A stretch of DNA of 64,000 nucleotides from Haloarcula limicola (GTDB taxonomy: Archaea; Halobacteriota; Halobacteria; Halobacteriales; Haloarculaceae), in assembly GCF_010119205.1 (NCBI RefSeq), contig NZ_WRXM01000001.1, positions 62,001-126,000 of the forward strand, read 5' to 3'. The position numbers and the translations under genes were made by a program. Below, piece after piece: positions 15,626 through 24,076 of the stretch. Below the pieces are notes generated by a model. The model worked only from the letters and a program-made list of their open reading frames with translations. It was not told where the DNA came from and ran no database searches. The first letter of the stretch is position 1. Each line of letters opens with the position of its first letter.

Positions 15626-17937
15626 GTGTGGCGGTCCAGTTCCTCCTGTACCCACTCCTCGCCGTAGAGTCGCGTCAATCTTTCGACGCTTCCGCCGAGC
15701 GCCCGCATGCACTGTCGCCGCGAGACGAAGCCGAGTTCGTCGGTCACGCTGTCCCACGACCGCGCCTGCAACACCTTCCGGACGAGCAGTCGCTCCTCGC
15801 GGTCGGTGAGCGCGTCCGGGTCGTCGGGCGCGACGAGATGTCGAACCGCGAGCGCCCGAAACGGCGCGGGATCGGTGTCGAGGATGGCCGCGCCGCCCGG
15901 GACGCCGGCGACGAGTCGCCACTCCCAGTCGGAGAGGTCGAGCGGGGGCGCGCCGTCGACGGCCCGCAGCGCCGCCCGCACCACGTCCGGGTCGCAGTCT
16001 GAGAGCGCGTCGGAGAGGACGGCACCGACGCGAGCGAGGAACCACTCCGCGTGTCGCTCGGCGAGCGCTCGACCGGTCTCCGAACGGGGGTCGAGCATCA
16101 CTGCGGAGTACTCGCCGCTCGTGTCGTTGCGCGACGTGGAGAGGTGGACAGTATCGAACCCGTTCCGCCGCCAGAACCGGACGAGTTCCGGCGTCGCGCC
16201 GTAGCCGACGCCGAGCCAGTCCGCCTCGTCGTCGAACTCGGTACGGACCCCGTCGAGGAGACGCGACCCGAGGCCGCGTGACCGGACTGCGGCGTGGGTG
16301 GCGATGCGGAGGACGCGCTGACCGACCGGGACGCCCGCGGCCTCGTCGCGCAGTTGAGTCGTCAGCACGTCGGGGACCATGTTCCCGCGGATGCGCCCGC
16401 CCTCGTACATCGTTGCCCGCGTCTCCGCGTCCAGATCGCCCTCCTGCGCGAGCAGCGCGACGGCGACGACGTGGTCGCGGTCGGACTGCCGGTCCGACGT
16501 AGTCAACGCCCGAGCAGAGAGATTCGGGGCGTCGAGCAGCCGCGCGAGGTCGGCGGGTTCGGTGCGGTAGTGAGCCAACACGAGCAAGCCGAACACCTCC
16601 CGAAGCAGGTGTTCGTCGGCGAGCAGGTCGGCGCTCGTCAGCCGGCGGTACTCGACCGTCTCGGGCGTGGCGTCGGCGACCAACTGCTCGACGGGCGGCC
16701 GCGCGTCGAGCAACAGCGCCCGGAACGCCCACGTTTCCACCGGGTCGGCGTCGGCGTAGCGGATCGGCGTCGTCATCGTCACGTCCGTCACCGCGCGGTC
16801 GCTCTCGGCCAGTCGGTCGCGGAACCGCACCGAGAAGCCGCGTCCGGCCCCCTCGTAGCCGTGAACCGTCGTCGTGAAGGCGACGGCCGGGGCGGAGAGC
16901 AGCGATTCGAGCCGCCGGACCGGCAGCGCGGCGGCCTCGTCGACGACGACTACGTCGGGGTCTTCGGGTAGCTCGACGGCCGCGGCGGGCTTCGCGAACC
17001 TGATTCGGCCACCGCTTCTCCCGTCGCCCCCGCCCTCGCTGTCCCCGCTGCTATCAACCGCGCCGTCGCCCGCGACGCGCAGCTCGCGAGGGGCGTCCTC
17101 CCTATCGCCCTCGAAGGCGACATCGCACGTCTCGAACAGCGACGCCGCGCGAGCGAACACCTCGGCCGCGCTCCGATACTGCGGCGCGGTCACGAGGACG
17201 TCGCGCCCGTCGAGCGCGAGATTCGCCGCGGCGAGTCCGGCGGCGCTCGATTTCCCGCGGCCCCGGTCGGCCTCCACGACGACGGCGTTGCCGACCTCCC
17301 GAAGCGTCTCGAAGGCGCGGATGGCCGCGACCTGGTCGTCGGTGAGACACGCATCGTAAGTCTCGGGCCGAAACGCGGCGTCGTCCGGCGGGGCCGGCGG
17401 CGCGGTCGGACGGCGCGGCGGCGGGTCGGTCAGCCCGCGCTTCTCGACGGTATCACCCTCCGCAGTCACCCTCACGACGGCGACGCCGCGATGCGCGCGC
17501 AGCGTCTCGACTAAGCGACGGCGGAAGTGACCGCTCACGTCATCGACGCCGAACGGCGGGACGGCGAGGGTGCCGTCGAAGGCATCACGCTTCTCGGGCC
17601 ACTCCTCCAGCGATGGCGTCAGGAGGACGAGCAGACCGCCGCCGTCCACCGCGCCGACGGCAGTCCCAAGCGCGTTCGGTCGGAGTTCGTCGTGACAGTC
17701 TAGCACGACCGCGGTTCGGGTCCGCCCGAGTAGCTCGCTCGCCCGGGCCTGCTCGTGGCGTTCGCAGCCCAGAAACTCGTCGGGACCGAGCAGCGTCGTC
17801 TCCTCGCGGGGGATCTCGGCGGCGTCGAGCGCCGCCGCGGCGCGGTCGCGGGTCCGGGGGGCGTCGCCGGCCAGCACGAGCACCCGCCGCTCGTTCGACC
17901 GACGGGCCTCCGCGCGTAGCGACCGTGCGAGGTCCAT
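15622..17937 (-). CDS. tmcA: tRNA(Met) cytidine acetyltransferase
   Basis: A 771-residue enzyme that makes N4-acetylcytidine; archaeal homologues can modify many RNAs. An N-terminal DUF1726-like domain precedes a helicase-like ATPase domain with Walker A ADRGRGKSSAAGL (about residue 219) and Walker B VVVDEAAALP (about residue 325). A GNAT domain with RIATHAAVRSRGLGSRLLDGV and FWRRNGFD follows, then a C-terminal tRNA-binding region. Between Walker A and B is a Gly/Ser-rich acidic insert (DSSGDSEGGGDGRSGG) that looks like a disordered loop. All expected motifs are intact. Confidence 0.93.
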   Translation of the reverse strand: MDLARSLRAEARRSNERRVLVLAGDAPRTRDRAAAALDAAEIPREETTLLGPDEFLGCERHEQARASELLGRTRTAVVLDCHDELRPNALGTAVGAVDGGGLLVLLTPSLEEWPEKRDAFDGTLAVPPFGVDDVSGHFRRRLVETLRAHRGVAVVRVTAEGDTVEKRGLTDPPPRRPTAPPAPPDDAAFRPETYDACLTDDQVAAIRAFETLREVGNAVVVEADRGRGKSSAAGLAAANLALDGRDVLVTAPQYRSAAEVFARAASLFETCDVAFEGDREDAPRELRVAGDGAVDSSGDSEGGGDGRSGGRIRFAKPAAAVELPEDPDVVVVDEAAALPVRRLESLLSAPAVAFTTTVHGYEGAGRGFSVRFRDRLAESDRAVTDVTMTTPIRYADADPVETWAFRALLLDARPPVEQLVADATPETVEYRRLTSADLLADEHLLREVFGLLVLAHYRTEPADLARLLDAPNLSARALTTSDRQSDRDHVVAVALLAQEGDLDAETRATMYEGGRIRGNMVPDVLTTQLRDEAAGVPVGQRVLRIATHAAVRSRGLGSRLLDGVRTEFDDEADWLGVGYGATPELVRFWRRNGFDTVHLSTSRNDTSGEYSAVMLDPRSETGRALAERHAEWFLARVGAVLSDALSDCDPDVVRAALRAVDGAPPLDLSDWEWRLVAGVPGGAAILDTDPAPFRALAVRHLVAPDDPDALTDREERLLVRKVLQARSWDSVTDELGFVSRRQCMRALGGSVERLTRLYGEEWVQEELDRHT

Positions 17938-18082
17938 ATCTCTCGGTGGTGGTCGCGCGGTGATGGTCGTGACGGTCTCGGACCGGGTTCCGGCTCTCTG
18001 TTACCGCTTCGACAGCCGTGACAGCGTCTTCGTTCACAGAACACGAGGGCGCTGTGTGGCGGGCTGGCACGCGCTCTCGGCT

Positions 18083-18098
18083 TCGAAAGCGCTTTTAG
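18083..18098 (+). promoter_or_regulatory. BRE/TATA of the rpl7ae operon
   Basis: cgaaa followed by gcttttag. With the usual spacing, transcription would start near 18120, which leaves about 125 nt of leader before the ATG at 18248. Such a long leader is unusual in a genome where most starts look leaderless. The remainder of 17938-18082 holds nothing I can identify. Confidence 0.5.
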
Positions 18099-18127
18099 GG
18101 CCGGTGGCACAGAATGGGGTACAGCCT

Positions 18128-18238
18128 GCGCCGGGTTGATGATGCTCCCAGCCTTCTCAGGACTACGCATGCCATCGCGGCGTGCCGCGGGGTCTCCCGC
18201 GAACGGCGGGGGAGCCTGAGCCCGCGCGCAGGAGGTGA
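18128..18238 (+). promoter_or_regulatory. Box C/D-like kink-turn in the rpl7ae leader, with Shine-Dalgarno
   Basis: Outer arms: gcgccggg (18128-18135) pairs with cccgcgcgc (18221-18229) with one bulged base. Inside, tgatgat (18137-18143) resembles box C and ctga (18216-18219) is box D. Directly inside those, gctccc (18144-18149) pairs perfectly with gggagc (18210-18215). A hairpin gcatgc/gcgtgc (18167-18172, 18180-18185) fills the interior. A strong Shine-Dalgarno, ggaggtga (18231-18238), follows the outer stem and precedes the ATG by 9 nt. L7Ae binds such kink-turns, so feedback on its own translation is likely. Confidence 0.65.
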
Positions 18239-18247
18239 ATCATACAA

Positions 18248-18610
18248 ATGCCAGTATACGTAGATTTCGACGTTCCGGCCGACCTCGAGGACGACGCCCT
18301 CGAGGCGCTGGAAGTCGCACGAGACACGGGCAGCGTGAAGAAAGGAACCAACGAGACGACCAAGGCCGTCGAGCGCGGCTCCGCCGAACTCGTCTATGTC
18401 GCCGAGGACGTCCAGCCCGAGGAGATCGTCATGCACATCCCCGAGCTGGCCGACGAGAAGGGCGTCCCCTTCATCTTCGTCGAGCAGCAGGACGACCTGG
18501 GCCACGCCGCGGGTCTCGAAGTCGGCTCGGCCGCCGCCGCCATCGTCGACTCGGGCGAGGCCGAAGGCGACGTCGAGGACATCGCCGACAAGGTCGAGGA
18601 GCTCCGCTGA
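18248..18610 (+). CDS. rpl7ae: Ribosomal protein L7Ae
   Basis: A 120-residue RNA-binding protein of the 50S subunit that also binds kink-turns in box C/D and H/ACA guide RNAs and in RNase P. The family core is clear: [49 protein letters not shown], with the NETTKA loop that contacts the kink-turn. It is first in an operon with S28e, L24e and Ndk, 11 bp before rps28e. The leader carries a candidate kink-turn and a strong ribosome-binding site, so it is probably autoregulated. Confidence 0.97.
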   Translation: MPVYVDFDVPADLEDDALEALEVARDTGSVKKGTNETTKAVERGSAELVYVAEDVQPEEIVMHIPELADEKGVPFIFVEQQDDLGHAAGLEVGSAAAAIVDSGEAEGDVEDIADKVEELR

Positions 18611-18621
18611 GGTGACCAGAG

Positions 18622-18849
18622 ATGAGTGCTGAGGAATCCGAAGGAAGCGGTGCCACGCCCGCCGAGGTCATCGAGATCGTCGGCAAGACGGGGATGCACG
18701 GCGAGGCCATGCAGGTCAAGTGCCGCATCCGCGAGGGCGAGAACCAGGGCCGTATCATCACGCGCAACGTGCTGGGTCCCGTCCGCGAGGGCGACGTGCT
18801 GCAGCTCCGCGAGACGGCCCGCGAAGCCGACTCCATCGGAGGTCAGTGA
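18622..18849 (+). CDS. rps28e: Ribosomal protein S28e
   Basis: A 75-residue 30S protein with an OB-like fold. The diagnostic segments [32 protein letters not shown] and [10 protein letters not shown] are present. An acidic N-terminal extension ([11 protein letters not shown]) fits halophilic adaptation. It sits between rpl7ae and rpl24e with gaps of 11 and 2 bp, the standard archaeal order. Confidence 0.96.
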   Translation: MSAEESEGSGATPAEVIEIVGKTGMHGEAMQVKCRIREGENQGRIITRNVLGPVREGDVLQLRETAREADSIGGQ

Positions 18850-18851
18850 CG

Positions 18852-19223
18852 ATGCCCCGAACGAGAGAATGTGACTACTGCGGGACGGACATCGAACCCG
18901 GTACGGGGACGATGTTCGTTCACAACGACGGGACGACCGTCCACTTCTGTTCCTCGAAGTGCGAGAACAACGCCGAACTCGGCCGCGAGGCCCGCAACCT
19001 GGGCTGGACCGAGTCTGGTCGCGGTGCCGGCGGCGAGGTCGAACACGCCGACGACACCGTCGAGGACGAGTCCGCAGAGGACGAGGCGGACGACGTCGCT
19101 CCGGACCTCGAAGCCGCCGAGGACGAGGCAGAAGCGGACGAGTCTGAAGAGGAAGCGGAAACGACCGAAGAGAGCGAGAGCGAATCCGAAGAGGACGAGG
19201 AGACGGAGGAGGCCGAGGCCTGA
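18852..19223 (+). CDS. rpl24e: Ribosomal protein L24e with long acidic C-terminal tail
   Basis: A 123-residue protein. The first ~65 residues are ordinary L24e, with a zinc finger formed by [16 protein letters not shown] and FCSSKCENN, then [16 protein letters not shown]. The remaining ~57 residues are almost entirely Glu, Asp, Ala and Ser, ending [12 protein letters not shown]24e proteins are usually about 60-70 residues, so this is a real extension and not a start-site artefact. Its TGA overlaps the ndk ATG by one base. Confidence 0.94.
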   Translation: MPRTRECDYCGTDIEPGTGTMFVHNDGTTVHFCSSKCENNAELGREARNLGWTESGRGAGGEVEHADDTVEDESAEDEADDVAPDLEAAEDEAEADESEEEAETTEESESESEEDEETEEAEA

Positions 19224-19687
19224 TGGCCGACGCCGAGCGCACCTTCGTCATGGTCAAGCCCGACGGCGTCCAGCGCGGACTCATCGGCGACATCGTCTCC
19301 CGCTTCGAGGAGCGCGGGCTGAAGATGGTCGGCGGGAAGTTCATGCAGATCGACCGGGACCTCGCCGAGGAGCACTACGGCGAGCACGAGGACAAGCCGT
19401 TCTTCGAGGACCTCGTGGACTTCATCACGTCGGACCCGGTCTTCGCCATGGTCTGGGAAGGGCAGGACGCGACGCGGCAGGTCCGCGACATGATGGGCGA
19501 GACGGACCCCGCGGAGTCCGCCCCCGGTACCATCCGCGGCGACTACGGGCTCGACCTCGGTCGGAACGTCGTCCACGGCTCCGACCACGAGGACGAGGGC
19601 GCGAACGAGCGCGAGATCGCGCTGTTCTTCGACGAGGACGAACTCGTCGACTGGGAGCGCATCGACGAGACCTGGCTCTACGAGTAA
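19223..19687 (+). CDS. ndk: Nucleoside diphosphate kinase
   Basis: A 154-residue enzyme that balances nucleoside triphosphates through a phosphohistidine. The start [20 protein letters not shown] is diagnostic, and the catalytic His lies in NVVHGSDH near residue 117. ATP-binding residues in RGDYG and [10 protein letters not shown] are intact. It is last in the ribosomal protein operon, with a one-base overlap with rpl24e, the typical archaeal arrangement. Confidence 0.96.
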   Translation: MADAERTFVMVKPDGVQRGLIGDIVSRFEERGLKMVGGKFMQIDRDLAEEHYGEHEDKPFFEDLVDFITSDPVFAMVWEGQDATRQVRDMMGETDPAESAPGTIRGDYGLDLGRNVVHGSDHEDEGANEREIALFFDEDELVDWERIDETWLYE

Positions 19688-19771
19688 GCCAGGGTCGCGG
19701 TCCGTTTCTGTCGTTCGCGGTTTCGCGGTCCGACCGCAACCACCTTCAGACGCGCGTCCGTAGCCCCCGGC

Positions 19772-20011
19772 GTGAGCCGAACGCTCTACCAACTGGACGG
19801 CTGTCCGTACTGCGAGAAAGCGGCGGACCGACTGGACGAACTCGACGTGGAGTACGAGACCATCTGGGTCGACGCGTTACACTCGGACCGCGACGAGGTC
19901 AAGCGCGTCTCCGGCCAGCGGGGCGTCCCGGTCCTCGTCGACGAGGAGTACGGCGTCACGATGGCCGAATCCGACCGGATTCTGGAGTTCGCCGAGCAGA
20001 CCTACGCCTGA
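19772..20011 (+). CDS. Glutaredoxin-like protein
   Basis: A 79-residue thioredoxin-fold protein with CPYC at residues 11-14, the cis-proline segment GVPVLVDEEYG and an ESDRILEF helix. Haloarchaea use gamma-glutamylcysteine instead of glutathione, so this probably reduces mixed disulfides with that thiol. Start is GTG at 19772. It converges on msrB, another thiol-dependent enzyme, though the two are on opposite strands. Confidence 0.85.
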   Translation: MSRTLYQLDGCPYCEKAADRLDELDVEYETIWVDALHSDRDEVKRVSGQRGVPVLVDEEYGVTMAESDRILEFAEQTYA

Positions 20012-20062
20012 ACGGTCGTCGGTCGGAACCGGGCGGAAAACGGTGGAGACGAGCTTACTCGG

Positions 20063-20470
20063 TCACTCGTCGGCCTCGAAGTCCAGCGCCGCGCCGTTGA
20101 TGCAGTAGCGCTTGCCGGTCGGCTCCGGCCCGTCGTCGAAGACGTGGCCGAGGTGGCCGCCGCAGTTGCCACAGACGACCTCCGTGCGGCGCATCCCGTG
20201 GCTCTCGTCGAGCCGCGTCTCGATGTTGCCGTCCTCGTAGACGTCCCAGAAGCTCGGCCAGCCGGTCTCCGAATCGAACTTCTCGTCGCTGTCGAACAGC
20301 TCCGCTCCGCAGCCGGCACAGACGAAGACCCCCTCGTCTTTGACGTCCAGCAGGTCGCTGCTGAAGCGGGGTTCCGTACCGGCCTCGCGGAGGATCTCGT
20401 ACTCTTCCTCTGTCAGCATCTCGCGCCACTCCTCGTCGTTTTCGGGCAGTCCGCTCTCCTGTTCGCTCAT
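20063..20470 (-). CDS. msrB: Peptide-methionine (R)-S-oxide reductase
   Basis: A 135-residue repair enzyme for oxidised methionine. The zinc site is formed by CAGC and CGNC pairs. GWPSFWDV and the catalytic RYCINGAALDF segment are intact. The ATG at 20470 (MSEQESGLP) is preferred over a start nine codons further upstream, because known MsrB proteins begin with this acidic lead into NDEEWREMLTEEEYEILR. Confidence 0.94.
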   Translation of the reverse strand: MSEQESGLPENDEEWREMLTEEEYEILREAGTEPRFSSDLLDVKDEGVFVCAGCGAELFDSDEKFDSETGWPSFWDVYEDGNIETRLDESHGMRRTEVVCGNCGGHLGHVFDDGPEPTGKRYCINGAALDFEADE

Positions 20471-20518
20471 GGCTCCTCGTACGGGCCGAAGGGTCATAAG
20501 CCCACGTCGTGCCCCCGG

Positions 20519-21640
20519 TCAGTCGTCGGCGGGCGACCGCTCGCTCGGCAGTTCGTGGCGAGATATCGACGCCGTGGGCACGAGGAACTCCGCGGGGTCG
20601 AACGCGGCCAGCGACTCCCCGTCCCCATCTCGGACGCGGGCGGGCCAGTCGGGATTGGCGAGCGCCCCGGTCGCCAGCGTCACCAGGTCGGCCCCGTTCT
20701 CGATCGCCCGTTCGGCCGCGTCGGGGTCGCCGAGCCCGCCGTTGGCGACGACCGTCGTCCCGTCGGTGACGTACTCGACGGCCGCCTCGGCGAGGGTCGG
20801 TCCGTCGTCGCCGAACGTCGGACTCGTGGCGTCCGCTTCGGTCGTGTGGACGTACTCCGCGCCGGCGGCCGAGAGCCGCTCGAAGAAGACAGCGGCGGCG
20901 TCCTCGCCCTCCGGCCACGCGTACTCGTCGTTGGTCACCCGGGTCTGTGAGATCCGGACGCCGACGACGAAATCGTCCGGAACGGCGTCGGCGACCGCCG
21001 AGACGACCGACTCGGGGAACCGGACCCGTTCCGCGGGGGACCCGCCGTACTCGTCGTCGCGTTGGTTCATGTCCGCGGCGAGGAACTCGTTGAGGAGGTA
21101 GCCGTTGGCCGCGTGGATCTCGACGCCGTCGAAACCGGCCGCGCCCGCGTTCTCCGCCGCGTCGACGAACCCCTCGCGGACGGCGTCGAGGTCGTCTTCC
21201 GTCGCCGCTTTCGGTTCGGCGAACTCCCCGGTCCCGCCGTAGGCTTGGGTCTTCTCGGCGTCGGGGCCGACGTCCGACGGCGCGAGCGTGACGTCCCCGT
21301 CGACGTGCGGGTTGCCCTGCGTCTGCGCCCCGCCGTGCATCAGTTGGGCGACGATCGGTTCCCCGGCGTCGTGGACGGCGTCGGTGACTCGCTCCCACGC
21401 GGCGACCTGTTCGTCGGTGGCCAATCCCGGTTGATTCAGGTACCCCTGACTGTAGGCGTCGTCGGTGTAGGTGCCCTCGGTGACGAGCATCGAGAACCCG
21501 CCGTCGGCGAACTTCGCGTAGTAGTCCGCCATCTCTCGGGTCGCTCGTCCGTCGGCCGTCGCGCTCACGCGCGTCATCGGCGCGAGCGCGACTCGATTGT
21601 CGAGCGAGAGCGGTCCGACCGACGTCGAATCGAATAACAT
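20519..21640 (-). CDS. Old yellow enzyme-type NADH:flavin oxidoreductase
   Basis: A 373-residue TIM-barrel FMN enzyme. APMTRVSATADG near residue 20 binds FMN, QLMHGGAQTQ carries the substrate-side region, and EIHAANGYLLNEFL holds the His/Asn pair that binds the substrate carbonyl. GYLLNEFL and GVRISQTR are typical. Such enzymes reduce activated double bonds in enones or nitro compounds. Physiological substrate unknown. It lies immediately upstream of msrB on the same strand with a 48-bp gap, so shared transcription is possible. Confidence 0.9.
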   Translation of the reverse strand: MLFDSTSVGPLSLDNRVALAPMTRVSATADGRATREMADYYAKFADGGFSMLVTEGTYTDDAYSQGYLNQPGLATDEQVAAWERVTDAVHDAGEPIVAQLMHGGAQTQGNPHVDGDVTLAPSDVGPDAEKTQAYGGTGEFAEPKAATEDDLDAVREGFVDAAENAGAAGFDGVEIHAANGYLLNEFLAADMNQRDDEYGGSPAERVRFPESVVSAVADAVPDDFVVGVRISQTRVTNDEYAWPEGEDAAAVFFERLSAAGAEYVHTTEADATSPTFGDDGPTLAEAAVEYVTDGTTVVANGGLGDPDAAERAIENGADLVTLATGALANPDWPARVRDGDGESLAAFDPAEFLVPTASISRHELPSERSPADD

Positions 21641-21779
21641 CGTGTTCCGGGATACGGGACTGGAGCCATTAACCGGCCGTTCGGACCACGCCGAATCGTG
21701 CGTCGCCGTCGCTCACCCGCGGGAAGCGGACGCGGTCGCCGACGGTGGGTATTTGCGCCGGCCTGTCGAACCCCCTCTC

Positions 21780-22823
21780 ATGCGCGTCAACCGCGCCCGC
21801 ACCGAGGAGGTGCTGCGGGCCATCGTCCACGAGGCCAGAGCGGAGAAGATAACGTTCATGGCCGGCTCGATCGCCTATCACGCCTTCATCTCCATCCTGC
21901 CGCTGTTGCTGCTGGTGCTGACTCTCGTCCAGCGGACCCAGAACGTCGCGTTGCGCGACTCCATCGTCGCCATCATGCAGGCCGTGTTGACCGAGGAGGC
22001 CAGTCAGGTCATCCAGCAGGGGCTGACCGACGCCGACGCCTCCGTCTCGATACTCGGTCTCGTTTTCCTCGTCTGGGGGGCGCTCCGCATCTTCCGGGGG
22101 CTGGACACCGCGTTCTCGGACATCTACGAGACCGAACGGCAGAACACGTTCGGCGACCAGTTGCTCGACGGCCTGCTGTTGCTCGCAACCGTCGCGCTGG
22201 CTATCGTCGGCGTCAGCGTACTCGGTAACGCCGTCTCGGTCGAGGGCGGGGGCGTTCTCGGGACGGTGCTGCGCGGCAGCGTGACCGCAGCCGGGCTGTT
22301 CGTCGTCTTCTACCCGATGTACTACGTCTTCCCCGACACCGACGTGACGTTCGCCGAGATCGTTCCGGGGACGCTGTTCGCCGCCGTCGGCCTCACGGTC
22401 GCACAGGCGCTGTTCACGACCTTCAAGTCCGGCGGCGCGGGCGGCAACCTCGTCGCCAGCATCCTCGTCCTGCTGACGTGGCTCTACATCATCGGGCTGG
22501 TCGTCCTGCTCGGGGCGGTCGTCAACGCCGTCCTCTCGAACCGCTCGCGGGACGTGAACCTCGAACCCGTCGTCGGCGGCGTCGAGGAACGGGGCGGGGA
22601 CACGAGCGCCGGCGTCGAACGGACGGTGCTGCTGTCGGACCTCGACGAGTTGGCCGACCGACTGACCGAGGGCGGGGAGTCGGTGTCGGTCTCAGTGACG
22701 GTCGGCGACGAGACGACGACGGTGGTCGCCCCACAGACCGCCACCGTCGACCGCGAGAACAGCGTTTTCGGCCTCGACGGCTCGGTCGCGCTGACGCTCC
22801 GGTGGTGGCCCGAGGACGACTGA
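21780..22823 (+). CDS. YihY/BrkB family membrane protein
   Basis: A 347-residue integral membrane protein with about six helices. The family hallmarks are FMAGSIAYHAFISILPLLLLVL at the N-terminus and LVASILVLLTWLYIIGLVVLLGAVVNAVLS near residue 240. The C-terminal ~100 residues are soluble and acidic. The family was once called ribonuclease BN, an assignment later rejected; transport of lipids or other compounds is suspected. The ATG at 21780 is chosen because the upstream part of the frame lacks family similarity. Confidence 0.88.
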   Translation: MRVNRARTEEVLRAIVHEARAEKITFMAGSIAYHAFISILPLLLLVLTLVQRTQNVALRDSIVAIMQAVLTEEASQVIQQGLTDADASVSILGLVFLVWGALRIFRGLDTAFSDIYETERQNTFGDQLLDGLLLLATVALAIVGVSVLGNAVSVEGGGVLGTVLRGSVTAAGLFVVFYPMYYVFPDTDVTFAEIVPGTLFAAVGLTVAQALFTTFKSGGAGGNLVASILVLLTWLYIIGLVVLLGAVVNAVLSNRSRDVNLEPVVGGVEERGGDTSAGVERTVLLSDLDELADRLTEGGESVSVSVTVGDETTTVVAPQTATVDRENSVFGLDGSVALTLRWWPEDD

Positions 22824-22906
22824 GAGAGGCGGGAACTGCGAGGGACGAGCGGACGGAGCGACGGACCCATGCGTCGCAAGCGCCGAGTCCGGAACGGATC
22901 AACGCC

Positions 22907-24067
22907 ATGTCCGACATCACGAACGCGCTGCGACGCTTCGTCGACGACGGCGGTCCGACGCTGGTCCGCGCGGCGGGCGAAGCGGGCACCGACGAGACGA
23001 TTCAGGCGGCCCACGACGCGCTGGGCGACCACTGGCGCGACGGCGGCATCGTCCTCGTGTTGCCGAGTTACGACCCGGATCGGGAGGAGTTCCCGATTCG
23101 GTGGTCGAAGACCGCGACGCTCCGCGGCGGGAACCACACGGTCATCGAGAACGCCGACGACGGCGTTCCGACGCTGATCGTGGACGTGGACGCGCCGGTC
23201 AACCGACCGCCGGGGCCGAACTTCAACGATTTCACGATTCGCGGCGGGAAACACGGCGTCGAGAAGCGCGGCGGTCGCTACACCATGTTCCGGGACGTCA
23301 CGGTGAAAGACGCCGCCGAAGACGGCTTTCACGTCGCCGGCGCGCGGGAGTACGACGCCGGCGAGAACCCGCCGAACGAGTTCGCGCCGAACACCCACCG
23401 GTTCTACGGCTGCGTCGCCGAGAAGAACGGCCGGGACGGCTGGTACGTCGGCGAGGGGATCCACGGCGTCACGCTGGCCTCCTCGAACGCGTACTTCAAC
23501 GGACGGGACGGGGTCAACTGGCGACAGAACTACGCGGGCCACGTCGAGGGCGGGAGCTTCGAGCAGAACGGGCGCAACGGCCTTCGATTCGCCCGCGCGC
23601 AGGCGCTCGAAGTCGAGAACGCCTACGTCGAGAAGAACGGGCGGGCGGCCGACGACGGGGGCATGACGATCGGCGTCCTCGTCGGCGAGCACTCCCGCGG
23701 CGTCTCGTTCTCCGACTGTTACTTCCAAGGCGGCGGCGACGTCTCGTGGGGAGTCTACAATCAGGGGCGGGGGACCGGTCTCAGGAACTGCTACGCGCGC
23801 GGGCACACCAACGGGTTCGTCTACAACAGCGAGGCCGCCGAGGACACCGAGTGGGCGCGCGCGAGTCACACGCTCGCCGACGGCGAACGGTTCGGCGGCG
23901 GCGACGGCGTGCGGACGAGAGATCACGGCGTCGTCGTCCCGCAGGACCTCTCGACCGTCACCGGCCAGTTCGACGGCGACAGGGGCGTCCACCTCGGCAG
24001 GGACGGCCCGGTCTTCTGTCTCTGGTACGACGGCGCGTGGTACCGCCCGGAGGGGAGCGCGCTCTGA
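22907..24067 (+). CDS. Right-handed parallel beta-helix protein
   Basis: A 386-residue protein dominated by short beta-rungs with N/D/G turns, such as GGKHGVEKRGGRYTMFRDV, GCVAEKNGRDGWYVGEGIHG and EGGSFEQNGRNGLRFARA. This is the pattern of pectate-lyase-like beta-helices. The N-terminus has no signal peptide, Tat motif or membrane helix, so it appears cytoplasmic. Catalytic residues of known carbohydrate-active families cannot be assigned. Starts at ATG 22907, 83 bp after the YihY gene. Function unknown; polysaccharide binding or lysis is a guess. Confidence 0.78.
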   Translation: MSDITNALRRFVDDGGPTLVRAAGEAGTDETIQAAHDALGDHWRDGGIVLVLPSYDPDREEFPIRWSKTATLRGGNHTVIENADDGVPTLIVDVDAPVNRPPGPNFNDFTIRGGKHGVEKRGGRYTMFRDVTVKDAAEDGFHVAGAREYDAGENPPNEFAPNTHRFYGCVAEKNGRDGWYVGEGIHGVTLASSNAYFNGRDGVNWRQNYAGHVEGGSFEQNGRNGLRFARAQALEVENAYVEKNGRAADDGGMTIGVLVGEHSRGVSFSDCYFQGGGDVSWGVYNQGRGTGLRNCYARGHTNGFVYNSEAAEDTEWARASHTLADGERFGGGDGVRTRDHGVVVPQDLSTVTGQFDGDRGVHLGRDGPVFCLWYDGAWYRPEGSAL

Positions 24068-24076
24068 ACTCGGGAT

